A DNA stretch of 64,000 bases. Origin: Achaetomiella virescens. Taxonomy: Eukaryota > Ascomycota > Sordariomycetes > Sordariales > Chaetomiaceae. The notes under the pieces are model-generated. The model saw nothing but the letters and a program-made list of their open reading frames with translations. It was not told the DNA's origin and did not search any database. The translations under genes were made by a program, and so were the position numbers. Position 1 is the first letter of the stretch; every line of letters begins with the position of its first letter. The stretch covers positions 186,001-250,000 of the forward strand of contig JARNGD010000021.1 of assembly GCA_031001845.1 (NCBI GenBank). Direction: 5' to 3'. Shown piece by piece: positions 1-10,894 of this stretch.

Positions 1-700
1 CTGCCCAGAATACCTTCCTTGCCACCATTCCCAGCATCTTGACGAAATGGCATGTTTTTCCTCTTGTAGCGGCTTTGTCAGCCCGTCCCGCAGACATGTC
101 GATGCCTGGATATGTCTCACATCCAGGATGCCTCCCTGAACGTGTTCAATGATCCACTTGTACCGCAAGTCAATCGGAGTTGCCCTGGCTTTGTTGAGCG
201 ATTCAGAGCCATCTGATATGCGTTGAGACTGTCGGTGAACAGGATGGTTGGCTTCGTCTGGAGTGCGCCGCATCCAGTATCCTCGCCATCCACTTGGCTG
301 ACAAGGCTGCAGGCGTAAGTTTGGTAAATTCGGCCTCCGTTGTGCTCAGCGACATGAAGGTCTGCTTCTTCGTCCCCAAATGACTGGATCACCCGCAACA
401 AAGTCGACGTGGCCGCTAGTGGAGTGTCATGATGTAAGACGGTAAGCCAAGGAAGCATCTGCAAATGTCATTATCTTCAAGCCGTCAATCGTCAGATCTC
501 CATCAATTCCAGAACGTAGTCGTCGGTAGTGTTTTCATATATCGAAAGAGATGCTTCATAAGGTTGATGTAGGCCTGCGAAGGTCCTGCGTTTGCCTCTG
601 CAAGCCGCGATACCGTGTACGCGATGTCGAGTCGTATGCCGTAGGCTAGCTAGTTGAGGGGTATCTATGTCCTTGATGTATTGCTTTCTGCCGGTCAACA
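1..700 (-). pseudogene. Ty1/copia pol fragment (end of RT to RNase H)
   Basis: Reading the minus strand in shifting frames gives conserved copia blocks: LDIAYTVSRLAEANAGPSQ near 610, MKHLFRYMK near 550, LKIMTFADAS near 470, GHVDFVAGDPVIW near 405, TILFTDSLNAY near 235, IDLRYKWIIEHVQGG near 155 and DGLTKPL near 85. The same blocks occur in the same order in the copia element at 58-63 kb, which shows the two are one family. RNase H of copia elements degrades the RNA of the RNA/DNA hybrid. Several frameshifts and an in-frame stop make this copy dead. The 3' LTR would lie left of position 1 and is not visible. The upstream limit near 700 is where similarity fades. Confidence 0.85.
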
Positions 701-2023
701 AGTGGCTCCCACGTTGCCGGCAGTTCCCAAGGCCCAACACCTCTTGCAGCCAGCCTCCTTTGCCCTGCCAGAACATCAGAGCTTCTACAGACGAGACCAC
801 CACGAAAATCCAGCATCGGCAGGTTTGACCTCGCACAGCAGGTCTGTGACAAGTGGTGGAAAAGGAGAAGATTGAAAGGAAGGCTTGAGCGAAAAAACTT
901 CGCGGGGAAAAGGAAGTCCAAGAAGAAAGGGAATATCAAAGGATGCCGGCGATTGGCTAAATCAAGAAACCTCCCAAGGGCTGACACTAGATTTTAGTTA
1001 ACTAATTCTTCTAGATGCCAAGTTGAGTCTCGATAACCCTTTGGTCGTTCGGCTGTCGACAATCACTCATTCGAGAGGTCACAGGTTAAGGGTCCAGAAT
1101 GCTCAACCTGGGCACTTCTCTCCTCGCTCGAGAGCTCCGATTGCTCCATTCAATCTCGACGCAACCTTCCTCAATAATCCGTGCAGCCACAGCAAATGTA
1201 GCTGATGGGCGTCTCATACACCAGCCCGGTCCAGCACCAGCTGGGCTTCTTGCATGGGGCCTCTAGCCTCCAATTTGTATGAACCCGCCGGTCGCAGTGG
1301 ATGCAGAACTCGACAATTTGATAGTAGTCGCACATTATGCCTGGCTGATGATATTTCCTTCAGAACTGTTGGAGGCTTACCTGGGTTTGGTATGATCTTG
1401 AAAAGGAGGTAGTTGTTCTTCCTCTGTCTTGAGGTGTCTACCGTGGCTGGACGTTATATTCCATTCAAGGACGGAAAGGATCTTCCTAAATGAGATCGGG
1501 CTTTGTTTCTGCTACGGGCACAGTACAATAACCTAACCTTGTATTCTTTGTTTCAAGTCTTGACAGGCCATTTGTCGTATTCTTTGTTTGAAGAACCATC
1601 GACACGGAACCCTTCGTCCTGACTAGATGTGGAAATTTCAAGGATGCCGCAGAGACGGTAAGAGCCTTCCCAGTTGATCTTCCCTTACCATTTCTCTCTT
1701 GAGAAAGATAAGGTACTAGCAGGCCTTTCCTTTCCTGTGGTCGCCACAGAGCTTGGACACAAGATATCCGCAAACGTCCATAGTGGATGGTAAATACTAC
1801 GCGAATGCTGAGTGTGACAAACAGGAGGACCATACGCCAACCTGTTTCAACAGTCTCGACGCTTTGGGTGAACCGAGGTGTACATCAGGATGTATGGAGT
1901 CCACGCATTTCACCATCCCGCTATAGTACTACCAGGGTCGGCGCTCATTCCACTCTCATACTTTCGCCCTTCCACCGCAAACTCCCACCTCCACCACGTC
2001 CCTAAGCCGTTCCATCACCCCTT
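701..2023. other. no recognisable gene
   Basis: Only short overlapping open frames without recognisable motifs or plausible splice structure were seen. It lies between the copia fragment and the 3' end of the P450 gene and may hold the P450 terminator or decayed transposon sequence. Confidence 0.5.
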
Positions 2024-3770
2024 TCAAATACTCCGCGGCTTCAGCCGACAAACAATCCCCTTCACCCGATAAAACCACCTCGAACAAGTCCACCACACCT
2101 CCTCCTGATCCTCCAACGCAATATCAAAGGTCGCCAACAGCGTCGGCACAACCTTGTACACCTCCATCAGACTCAGATTTCTCCCCAAACAAATCCGATA
2201 CCCGCCCCCAAACGCCAGTATACTCTGGCCCCACCTGCATCCGCTCCTTATACTCGTCCTCTTCCTCTCCCTCCCGTTGCAGCCACCTCTCAGGGTTGAA
2301 CTCCTCCGCATCCTCACCAAAAACACTCTTGTTCCTGCCCACAACGTACGGATTCATACCGATTATCTGGCCCGCGGGTACGACGCTGCCGTCGGGGAGG
2401 ACGAGGCCTCCCTCGGGCACAATGCGCTCCATGATCATGCTCACGGCGGGGTGGTAGCGCAGGGTCTCCTTGACCACGGCCTCGAGGTAGGGGATTGCGC
2501 GTGCCTTGGCGTGCGAGGCCGGCTCGAAGGGCTGGAAGACGGTGCGGACCGCGGACTGAAGCTTGGCGAAGACGCGAGGGTTCTTGAGCACGTGGTAGAA
2601 CAGCGCGCGCATGGTGATGGCGGTTGTGTCGGCACCGGCGATGACTGGTAAGATCTGTTAGAATGGGGCCGGGGGGGGGTGAGGGGAAGGGGTATAGGCG
2701 AAAGCGTACGGTTCAGAAGAAGATACCCGACCACGCCTTGATCGTTGACCAGCTCCGGGTGCGTCGACTTGGACTCGATGAAGTACTGCAGGAAGTCCGG
2801 CTTGCCCTCGGTGTAGTTCTTGTCCTCGCCCTTGAGGCGGGCCGTGAGGTTCTCGATGGCGATGCGCGTGACGTTGCCGATGTTGGGCGGGCCGATCGGG
2901 TAGATGGGGTTCTTGTCCAGCCAGTAGTCAGTCCACGGCATCTGGCCGCAAGAGCCAGGTAGTCAATAGACTTGTCGGCGATGGCCAGGGTTCCGTCAAA
3001 ATCCCGGCCGTGCTCCATGTACCCGAACTTGGTGCTGAAAGTCACCATGCCGAGGAAGTCCCAGGCGTCTTGAGATGTCAGTTGTGTGCTAGGTCGGAGG
3101 AAGTGGGAGGACTCACAGTATCCCAGCCAGTCCCCAAACTCGCACACTCTATTGGGCTCGACATATCTCTTCCGGAGGGTGTTGATAAAGTCCGTAATTA
3201 CCGAGTCCATCAACGGCTCCCATGGCAAACGGCCGGCACCGAATAGTGCCGCACCACGGGCCGCTAATCTGGGCATGGAGGTGGGATCAACCTCGGAGAA
3301 CATGTGGAAGACCTGCTTCCCGTCGATTGGAACTGCTGTTCTTATAGAAGTCGGACTTGATCCATTTTCCGTCGGTGCCATAGATGATGCGGTACAGCTC
3401 CGGGATGTCAAGGTCCAGCAAGTTCGGACCAATGCGCACAATCGGGCCGTACTTCTCGTGCAGCTTCTTCATCCGCGGGGCGTACTCGCCCGAAGATGAC
3501 TTGCCACACGCGCCAGAGGTTGGTCCATCCTGGTGCTGTCAATAGGTGTCTCAAGGGTTGAGGGTGTGGGCGACAGACCTGCCAGAAAAGGACCGGGGTA
3601 CTTCTTTAACGGCGACGTCTGCCAGGCGACGTAAAACCACAGGAAGACAGCAATTGACGGTGCAAGAGCAAAGATGCTGAGTTTGTGGGACCAGGCTGTG
3701 GCAAGCAGGGAGCTGACATCCAGTCCGGCAGGGGGGATGCCGCTATTGGCCCTGGGGAAGGTGAAGCCAT
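2024..3770 (-). pseudogene. cytochrome P450 monooxygenase, several frameshifts
   Basis: Heme-thiolate monooxygenase of the microsomal fungal type. In order on the minus strand: an N-terminal membrane anchor (SIFALAPSIAVFLWFYVAW, about 3620-3680), the proline hinge YPGPFLAG, KYGPIVRIGPNLLDLD, the I-helix AGADTTA after an intron at about 2645-2709, the K-helix VKETLRYHP (the ExxR motif), FNPERW and the heme-binding FGGGYRICLG near 2190. A second intron lies at about 3070-3116. The reading frame must change about five times (near 3735 in a six-base C run, near 3505, 3340, 2950 and 2220). All key motifs survive, so this is either a recent pseudogene or a good gene with consensus errors. The start is the ATG at 3770, in frame with the anchor only after one indel. 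Substrate unknown; the style resembles secondary-metabolism P450s. Confidence 0.85.
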
Positions 3771-5384
3771 GGTGTGGTTGAGACTGTGCAAATGCTCTGT
3801 TTCACATAGGCAGAATCGCACAAACCCACGTGGGAGTCCACTGAACCGCACTTCTCCCCGGACGTATTGGGGTATGGGAAGGTGAGGAAGGGAAAGTGAG
3901 GTCCCTGAACACTCCCCGGGCTGCAACAGCCGCAAGGACTCGTTTTGAACGGCAGCGGGATGCAGGTGGGGCTTGCCAGCACTCCCTTGCCGTCCCATAG
4001 TGCATTAGTGACTGCCATGACGGCAGAGGTTACAATGCAGGTCTGGATGGGTTTGGATGGTCGGCTCAGGGGAAAGGTGCAGATGGTAATTGCCGCAATG
4101 CTTGTGGCTGATCAGCCAACCAATCGTTCGAATGGCCTCGAGATGCCAAAGCAGAGCGGTGAAGCATCTGAAGGCCCTCCAGAACGAGCCCTGAGCTCTC
4201 TGATTTTCTGGCATTCTTGCAGAGCACGACTTTCCAAGGTGTCATTAGTCTAGCTGGTTTGACACAGGGCCTTGTCCTCCTGTGTGTTTCTAGATCGGGG
4301 CACAACGACTTTTCTTAACTTCCCTATGAGATAGTGTTTGAGTTGTCAACATGCCCACGCCTCCACTGCAACCTCGCTTCGGCAGGATAAGAGGTCAGCG
4401 AACCGGCCCCGCAAGCCGGAGGGCAATTTACCCTCATGTTGACAGCCCCGCCAGGCCGCGCGGTTGCTCCCTAGCGCAGACCCTTGTCGGCGGTGAATCA
4501 GCTGTGTCCAATCCGCCGGGTTATCCTGGATGGCTCCTCTTGGCTCACCTCTCCTTTGGTGGAAGCTGGGCTTGGGCTTCCTGAAGCGGGGGGAAAGTTC
4601 CCAGGCGCAATCTTCCCGGAAGCTTTCCCCAGGCTCGGCGTCCCACACGTTAACTCGAGCGTCTCGGTGCAAGGTCAGGTTGACCCTCGTATCCAAGCCA
4701 GGACAGGGGCCGGTTTTCTTTTCTGCTGGGCATGTCGAGCTTTGTCGAAGACCTCGACCAGTCGGCGCATCTTTTCATCATGAATTGTAGGTCGTTGGAT
4801 TTCCCAAGCAGGCCGCTCTCGGAAATGTCATCGGCGTCGGCTTCCCAAGTCGATCACCGGTCCGAAACGGCTCGACGACAACCGGGGGAAATACGTTGTC
4901 CGTATTAGCCCCTGTTCTTGCAGATCCGAACCTGACCGGAACTGGAACCAAGCCACCGGTAATTCCGCGGTACAGGGCTTTGGGCAAATACCGAGGACCC
5001 TGGTCGCCTCACAGCTGCTTGACAACCCCTCCACCCCGGAAACAACCAAGATCGGCCCGGTCATTGCACGTCGTGTGGGTGAGGGCACAGAGACCCCATG
5101 GACAGCGCTCCCAGAGTCCCTGTAGTCTCACAGATATCCCACACAAGATGGTCGAGTCCATCGCATCTGCTCGGAGGCAGCAAACTTGCCAGGGTCACCG
5201 TCGACCTTGTCCGCCCCAAGATGCTGGTTCATAAACCTGGCTTAACCCCCTTCGCGCACCTTCCTTCCACATCCATGGTCATCCCGCGCTCTCGGCTCCC
5301 GACACTGAAGGCAGGAGGTTGTGACGCCTCACCTCCATCTCCGTCCTTGACCTATTGCGCCGCCGCCTCGCGTCTTACGACACG
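3771..5384. other. divergent intergenic region, no gene seen
   Basis: This lies between the starts of the P450 (minus) and the membrane protein (plus), so it should hold both promoters. No TATA box or other gene could be supported. Confidence 0.5.
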
Positions 5385-6859
5385 ATGGGTCTCAAAGGGG
5401 AAGCCCCTTGGGCGTTGGGCGTGATGTGGTTCCTGGCATCGCTGGTCTTCCTGTTCCTGCTGCTGCGGCTCTACACACGCATCGTCTGCCTCGCATCGTA
5501 CGGCATCGACGACCACGTCTACGTCGTGGCCTTCGTCTTCCTACTCATCTTCACCATCTTTACGACACTCGCCGGCCAATATGGCTTCGGGCAAACGATG
5601 GCAGAGATTGGGGACGAGGAACTGGTAGTCAAGGCAACACTCTACGAGTGCATCGGCCAGGCTTCGCAATCGTGGGCATTGGCCATCGCAAAAGCCTCGC
5701 TTGGTTTTCTTCTTGCTCCGTCTCGTCACCGTTGCCTGGCATCGGATCGCCATCTGGGGCGCCATGAGTCTCGTTATGCTGGCTTCCATCGGTGGGTGTG
5801 CCAGGCTCTGTTGTTCTGCCCTGGCTGACCTTATCAGCTCAAGTCCTATGCTTCTGGCTCTCGTGCGTTCCCTTGAAGTACGTCTACGACCGTCGGATTC
5901 CGGGCGGCTACTGCCCCATTAACACACGCCCGACGTCCTACATTCTTTGCAGTACGTTCCCTGCAACTTCGCATCCAACTGAGAGAACGCTTGCTGATAT
6001 TACATCAACAGTTTCAACAATCCTCGTCGACGTCTTCTTCGCCATCTTCCCCTGGATCATTGTTTGGCCGCTCCACATGCCACAACGCGAGAAATACACC
6101 ATCGTGGGTAGTATGAGCCTCGGCTTGATGTCAGTCTCCCACCCTTCGTTACTTCTAACGCCGCTAACCTCCTTCACAGCGCCGCGGCTGCCGGCATCAA
6201 ACGCACTACGGAAGTTGAAGGCCTCTACACCGCCAGTTACCTCAGTACCCTCCTCCCCTCTCCCCTTGCCCCCCACCAGGCCCCACTAACCAGCTCTCCC
6301 GTCACAACAGAAGACAGCGTCGGGCTCATAGTCTGGTCCTCGGCCGAGATGGCCATCACCCTCATCTGCATCGGCATCCCGGTGTGCCGCCCCCTTTATA
6401 AGCGCACCTTCCGCCGCATTTTTCGGCGAGACAAGCCCCGCCGGCTACCAAAAGCATTCCGGCGGCACAGACGGCGCCGCTGGGAGCAACTCCCTACCAC
6501 TACGCACCATCGGCGGGGGGCTGATTGGTCCGGATGGGAAGCCCGTATTGTCCAAGAAGGAGGCCAGCAGAGCGGCGAGGACAAGGGAGAATACGGTTGT
6601 TGTTAATGGTACGTCTAAAGAAGGGGATGGAGCGAGTGATGAGATCAGTTTTAGTGAGGTTAAATTGGGAGTTAGCGGGCCGTTTACCAGGACGACGGTC
6701 GGCAGGGGCAGGCAGGGGAGTACAGGAGGCGGCACATCGGATGAGGAGATGCTGGGAGATGAATACAGGAGGGGAAGGCGGATTGATGGGAGGACCACAG
6801 GTGGGAGAGGAGTTCTCTGGGGCATCTGCATGGACATGGGTTCCAGGGGATTATGGTGA
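5385..6859 (+). CDS. SAT4/fungal rhodopsin-like integral membrane protein, two frameshifts
   Basis: Seven-helix-type protein of the large fungal 'rhodopsin domain' (SAT4-like) family, whose biochemical role is generally unknown. Seen: GVMWFLASLVFLFLLLRLYT (helix 1), the family motif GIDDH, LYECIGQASQSWALAIAKAS, FFLLRLVTVAWHR, then VLCFWLSCVPLKYVYDRR with GGYCPI, VSTILVDVFFAIFPW with the typical PW, EKYTIVGSMSLGL, RTTEVEGLYTASYL and WSSAEMAITLICIGIPVC. Introns: 5792-5837, 5952-6011, 6130-6179 and 6245-6310. The frame shifts near 5703 (GGTTTTC, a T run) and near 6435; the hydrophilic tail RTIGGGLIGPDGKPVLS continues in the new frame to the stop at 6859. Start chosen as the ATG at 5385, just before helix 1. 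The family call is firm. Whether the gene is broken or mis-sequenced is open. Confidence 0.8.
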
Positions 6860-7243
6860 CGGAGACGTACAGGGTGGAGAGGTCTTGATAGGGAGTAGGG
6901 ACTTAGGGTTTGGGTTGTGCGGTAGCAGCTCATTTATTTACCAAGGCCTTGGATGACCACAGCTGATACTGCCATTTCAGGCAACAAAATAATAGACGAT
7001 TAGATTGGTGGTTACCAGAACAGGGCTGAAGGTCTAGTGCCGCCCCGAGGGTTCTTTTGCCCATAAAAGTTCCCTGACTGCTCAACAGGGTCCAGAGCTG
7101 GTAGCTATGAGGACAAGAAACCGCACCCTTTGACAACAATGAAGACCAGAAGCTGTCGTAGTTGTGAACTAGTGTGCCCTAAATACACAGGTTCTTGCTT
7201 GGCAAACTTTCAGCGCATATTTGTTCTTTGCCTTGAATTTGGG
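6860..7243. other. no gene seen
   Basis: This is the spacer between the membrane protein gene and the TA target site of the Pogo-type element. It holds only short frames. Confidence 0.5.
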
Positions 7244-7245
7244 TA

Positions 7246-7289
7246 ACGTGTCTTATAAGCGAGCCGAACATATAAGCGGGTCGAACACT
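7246..7289 (+). repeat. left TIR of Pogo-type element
   Basis: 44 bp, identical to the inverted repeat at 9056-9099. It contains a tandem pair of 17-bp units, which are probably transposase-binding sites (inference). Confidence 0.92.
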
Positions 7290-7344
7290 TCTTGGCACGA
7301 CGCGTCCTTCCTCTACCTAACATCTAGTTTTTCTATAACCCAAA

Positions 7345-9010
7345 ATGTCTTCCACCTCAAAGGAATCTAGGGTAATCTTAGCCCTCGAAGCCCTTGAAAA
7401 CGATAAGAAACTAAGCCTCCGAGCCGTGGCCAAGCTCTACAACGTGCCAGTTACAACACTCTACGACCGACGCGCCGGCCGGCCTGCACGACGCGATCTT
7501 CCAGCCAACTCGCGGAAGCTTACAGATCTAGAAGAGAAGACGATAGTTCAGTATGTGATTGAGCTGTCTAAGCGCGCTTTTCCACCAAGACTACGTGGTG
7601 TAGAAGATATGGCCAACCAACTCCTACGCGCACGCGACGCGCCCCCTATCGGCAAGCTCTGGGCACACAACTTCGTCAAACGCCAGCCATAGCTCTGCAC
7701 GCGTTATACGCGTAGATACGACTACCAGAGGGCCAAGTGCGAGGATCCGAAGGTTATTGGCGAGTGGTTTGCGCTCGTACGAAACACTAGGGCGAAGTAC
7801 AGCATCGTGGATGACGATATCTATAACTTGACGAGACCGGGTTCATGATGGGCATGATCTTTGCAGGCATGGTGGTTACTACCTCAGACGGCTTCGGCAA
7901 GGTAAAACTGGCCCAGCCCTGGCAACCGCGAATGGGCAACGGTGATCCAGGGAGTTAATGCCCTCGGCTGGATTATCCCGCCCTTCATCATCTTGGCCGC
8001 GCAACACCACCTCGCCAACTGGTATACGAGTGCAACCTCCCGGCAACTAGCGCATCGCAACTACCGAGAACGGCTGGACTACTAATGCGGTAGGCCTTGA
8101 TTGGATCAAGCACTTCGACTTCCATATAGCACCTTGTACGAAGGGCAAAAAGCGGTTGTTGATCCTCGACGGCCACGAAAGCCACCACTCGACCGAATTC
8201 GAGCTCTGCTGGGAGAACAACATCATTACTCTCTGCATACCTCCGCATTCCTCCTACAAGCTCCAACCACTCGATGTTGGCTGCTTTGGGCCATTGAAGC
8301 AGTCGTATGGTCGCTAGATCGAAGACTTGATGAGCTCGCATATAACTACGTGAGCAAGCTCGAATTCCTCTGCGGCTTTCGTGAGGCCTTTTTGCTTCTA
8401 TGACGGAGAAGAATATCTAGGGTAGCTTTTCAGGGGCTGGCCTAGTGCCGTACGATCTAGAGAGGGTACTTTCCAAGTTGGATATAAGACTTCGTACGCC
8501 AACACCCCCAAGCTCACGGCCTAGCACTGCGCAACCCTGGGTCTTCCAGATACCATATAACCCTCGCGAAGCCGAGTCGCAGTCAACGCTTATCAAGGCT
8601 CGCATTGCCAGCCATCAAAATAGCTCCCCAACCTCGATGTTGGCTGCTGTGGACCAGCTTACCAAGGGTACGATGGCTGTGATGCACCAGGTGGCTCTCC
8701 TCAGGCAGAGAACACTTCGCTCCGCAAGGCCAACGAGGCACTAAGCAAGCGCCGGCGTGCCAAGAAAACACGTCTGCGGCTTGGAGGATCACTTACTATG
8801 CAAGAAGCAAACGATCTACTAGACCAGAAGGCTATAAGTGGGGAGGTAGCACAAGAAACGTAGCCGGATAGTAGTGGTGCAGGGGGGTCAGGTGCGAGGA
8901 TTCGGTGCTGTAGTGTGTGCGGTAAGCCTGGTCATAATGCGCGCACTTGCCAGGATGCCGCAGAAGCTTTAGATTCAGCTATTTCTGATGTAATTATAGT
9001 TGGTTCCTAG
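7345..9010 (+). pseudogene. Pogo/Fot-type transposase (psq-type HTH, DDE_1)
   Basis: Cut-and-paste transposase. The N-terminus (ATG 7345) has a psq-type helix-turn-helix, KLSLRAVAKLYNVPVTTLYDR, then a CENP-B-like second HTH ending in FPPRLRGVEDMANQLL. The catalytic part shows DETGF near 7830, LLILDGHESHHS near 8160 and IPPHSSYKLQPLDVGCFGPL near 8250, giving the three Asp of the DDD type found in Pogo elements. The C-terminus has a zinc knuckle, CGKPGHNARTC, near 8925 and ends at TAG 9008-9010. Interruptions: a TAG at 7690 where the deleted copy at 57 kb has GAG, a missing base just before DETGF, and further shifts between 7900 and 8450. It is therefore probably inactive unless the breaks are sequence errors. 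Confidence 0.85.
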
Positions 9011-9055
9011 TGTTGTTGTTTTGCAATTGAGGATGGGGTTTATAGTGTAGTTGGG

Positions 9056-9099
9056 AGTGTTCGACCCGCTTATATGTTCGGCTCGCTTATAAGACACGT
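9056..9099 (-). repeat. right TIR of Pogo-type element
   Basis: Exact inverted copy of 7246-7289, followed by the TA duplicate at 9100-9101. Confidence 0.92.
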
Positions 9100-9101
9100 T
9101 A

Positions 9102-9985
9102 TACGGGACATATAACTTTTATAGTGATTTATAATTAGACTTCACCACATGCTTTAGGTCCAGGGGAAAGCCAAGGACCTAGGCCTTTTCTTTCCCTTCC
9201 TACACTTTGAAACCGGTTAAGCTGCTCCTTTTCCCTCTAACTAAGGGAGGGAACTACTTGCTATAACATTATTTTCATTGTTCTTATACCGCAAGGGCTG
9301 TTACCCTGCTTAGTTAGAGCAAGCGATTCCTCGCTGTTTTACATATAGTGCATGCTCTCGCGTACTGCGCCCTCGATCTTGAGTACCGCGTAGGCGCTTC
9401 CTATAGTCCCTCCTATCCAACAGTCCGGAACTCTCCTTTCCAGCTTAGTGACGACGAAGCTGCGGGCGGCCATCTAGCTGTGTACGTCGCTTTGGGACGC
9501 AGCTTGCGCTGCGCGTCTATTACTCTTTCTCAGCGTTAGAGCCCTACGGACCTCCTCCTGTTCCTTTTCTTCTTAGGCCCCTCTGGGCTCTCATTCTCAC
9601 CCCCTTGCTCTGGGTCCTCCTCTACTTCCTCCCGTTCTAGTTCTACCACGAGTAGATACTCTTATAGTCGTCCGAGTCTTATGAGCTATACGACTATCCG
9701 CGCTGCTTCTAAGCAGCTCCCTAGTGCCTCTACTAGGGGATGTCTGTCCCAAAGCTGGAGTATTTCATTTTCCAGCTCCTAGTTTAGGCATCTGAGTACT
9801 AGATGGGCTACCATCTCCAGTCCTCTTCCGTATCGCAGAATTCGGGTTTTGGCATACTCACTGCTCTGCTTACCTCATTCCGACGCTTCAGAGCTATAGG
9901 CCAGGGTCTCTTTTATATATCTCTACGCTCATTTGCCTTTTCCTACTATTCTAATAGATAATCGCACTTCTGAATAACTACTCTT
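9102..9985. other. pyrimidine-rich tract, decayed coding-like sequence
   Basis: The plus strand is strikingly rich in C and T. On the minus strand a broken frame near 9540-9790 reads protein-like pieces such as ELENEILQLWDRHPLVEAL and ESPEGPKKKRNRRRSVG, separated by TAG/TAA stops. This looks like a mutated retroelement or gene remnant. No family is recognised. Confidence 0.3.
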
Positions 9986-10894
9986 CTATGCTCGCATGCT
10001 TTCCTCCCTTTTCAAATACGCTTTCCTGTAGTGTGAAACTCGGCGCCTCAGCGTCGCCCTTGTCCCCATCCTTGCGCTTCCCTTCCTGCTGCCACGAACC
10101 GACCCCCACAGCGCCAGAATCTTCTCCGCCCGCTTCGCCCGGCAGCTCTGCTCCCTCTTCTTCAGCCTCTCAATCCACTCCGGCATCGTGCCTTTCTTCC
10201 ACTTCCCTTCCCGAATCGTCCTCACGTCCGCCTCGTCGTCCGAGCTCGTGTCGAGCGCCTGCAGCGCTAGCTCCTGTAGTGCCATGCCCTCCTCCTCCTT
10301 GCACATCTCCGCCATCACCCGGCGCTTCTCAGTCTCCCTCGCCCGCTTGGTCAAGTGCTCCCTCAGAAAATCAGCCTTCTCCCTGCTGCTGCGGTAGCCA
10401 TACAGCCCGCGCGGCGTGCGGTCACCGGGGGCGGAGAACGATGCACCCCGCGCGCTGGCACTCGGCGCAGGGTTGCGAGGAGCGAAAGTGCATATGTTCG
10501 CAGTCGATGATGCCCGGGCAATCGGGCGGCGTGCCGGGGGTGTCGGGTGAGAACGCGAACTGGGGCGAGTGCAGGTAGGCGTCGCACCACGCGAAGATGC
10601 CGTGGGTAACGCTGCGCGTGACGGCGTGCCCGAGCGCTTCGGGGGGGTTGGCCTCGTTGGGGAGGTGCATGGGGCAGGGGCTGTGAGAGGAGTTAGTGGT
10701 TCATTTCGTCTTGCCGGAGCGGGAAGTGCTTGGAGGCTGAGACTGGGGCGGGTGAGGAGAGACTCGAGGTCGAGGCGGCAGAGGTTATCGAAGGCGCGCT
10801 TCGGCTGCCAGTAACTGATGAACTCCTGAGAGTAGATGAATAGTGGCGCGGGAGCACTTACCACCAGAAAATGGATGAGAGTGCCAGTGCACAT
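9986..10894 (-). CDS. uncharacterised fungal protein with Cys/His cluster and charged C-terminus
   Basis: Function unknown. The start at 10894 (MCTGTLIHFLV) is joined, across an intron with GTAAGT and ending CTCAG (about 10828-10861), to EFISYWQPKRAFDNLCRLD. A second intron ending in CTCACAG near 10680 seems likely but its 5' site is unclear. Then follow VTRSVTHGIFAWCDAYLHS and DCEHMHFRSSQPCAECQRAG, a C-H-C-C cluster that could bind zinc. After a frame change near 10440 the tail continues GLYGYRSSREKADFL and a long acidic/basic helix-rich stretch with DTSSDDEADV, MPEWIERLKKREQ and a lysine/arginine-rich end. The alternation of Cys-rich and charged segments suggests an intracellular protein. 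The exact exon structure is uncertain. Confidence 0.45.
   Translation of the reverse strand: MCTGTLIHFLVVSAPAPLFIYSQEFISYWQPKRAFDNLCRLDLESLLTRPSLSLQALPAPARRNEPLTPLTAPAPCTSPTRPTPPKRSGTPSRAALPTASSRGATPTCTRPSSRSHPTPPARRPIARASSTANICTFAPRNPAPSASARGASFSAPGDRTPRGLYGYRSSREKADFLREHLTKRARETEKRRVMAEMCKEEEGMALQELALQALDTSSDDEADVRTIREGKWKKGTMPEWIERLKKREQSCRAKRAEKILALWGSVRGSRKGSARMGTRATLRRRVSHYRKAYLKREESMRA

Larger units (their letters stand above)
7246..9099 (+). mobile_element. Pogo/Fot-type DNA transposon, full length
   Basis: A 1,854-bp element flanked by TA on both sides (7244-7245 and 9100-9101), the target duplication expected of Tc1/mariner-Pogo elements. The TIRs at 7246-7289 and 9056-9099 are identical over 44 bp. 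Each begins ACGTGTCT and contains two tandem 17-bp units, TATAAGCGAGCCGAACA and TATAAGCGGGTCGAACA. Inside is one transposase reading region (7345-9010). The perfect TIRs suggest recent movement, though the transposase frame is interrupted. A deleted relative lies at 56665-57757, and two MITEs share the TIR design. Confidence 0.92.

Noticed and set aside
2668..2680. Run of nine G as a special structure
   Set aside because: It lies inside a P450 intron and is a single G run, not a set of runs that would form a quadruplex.
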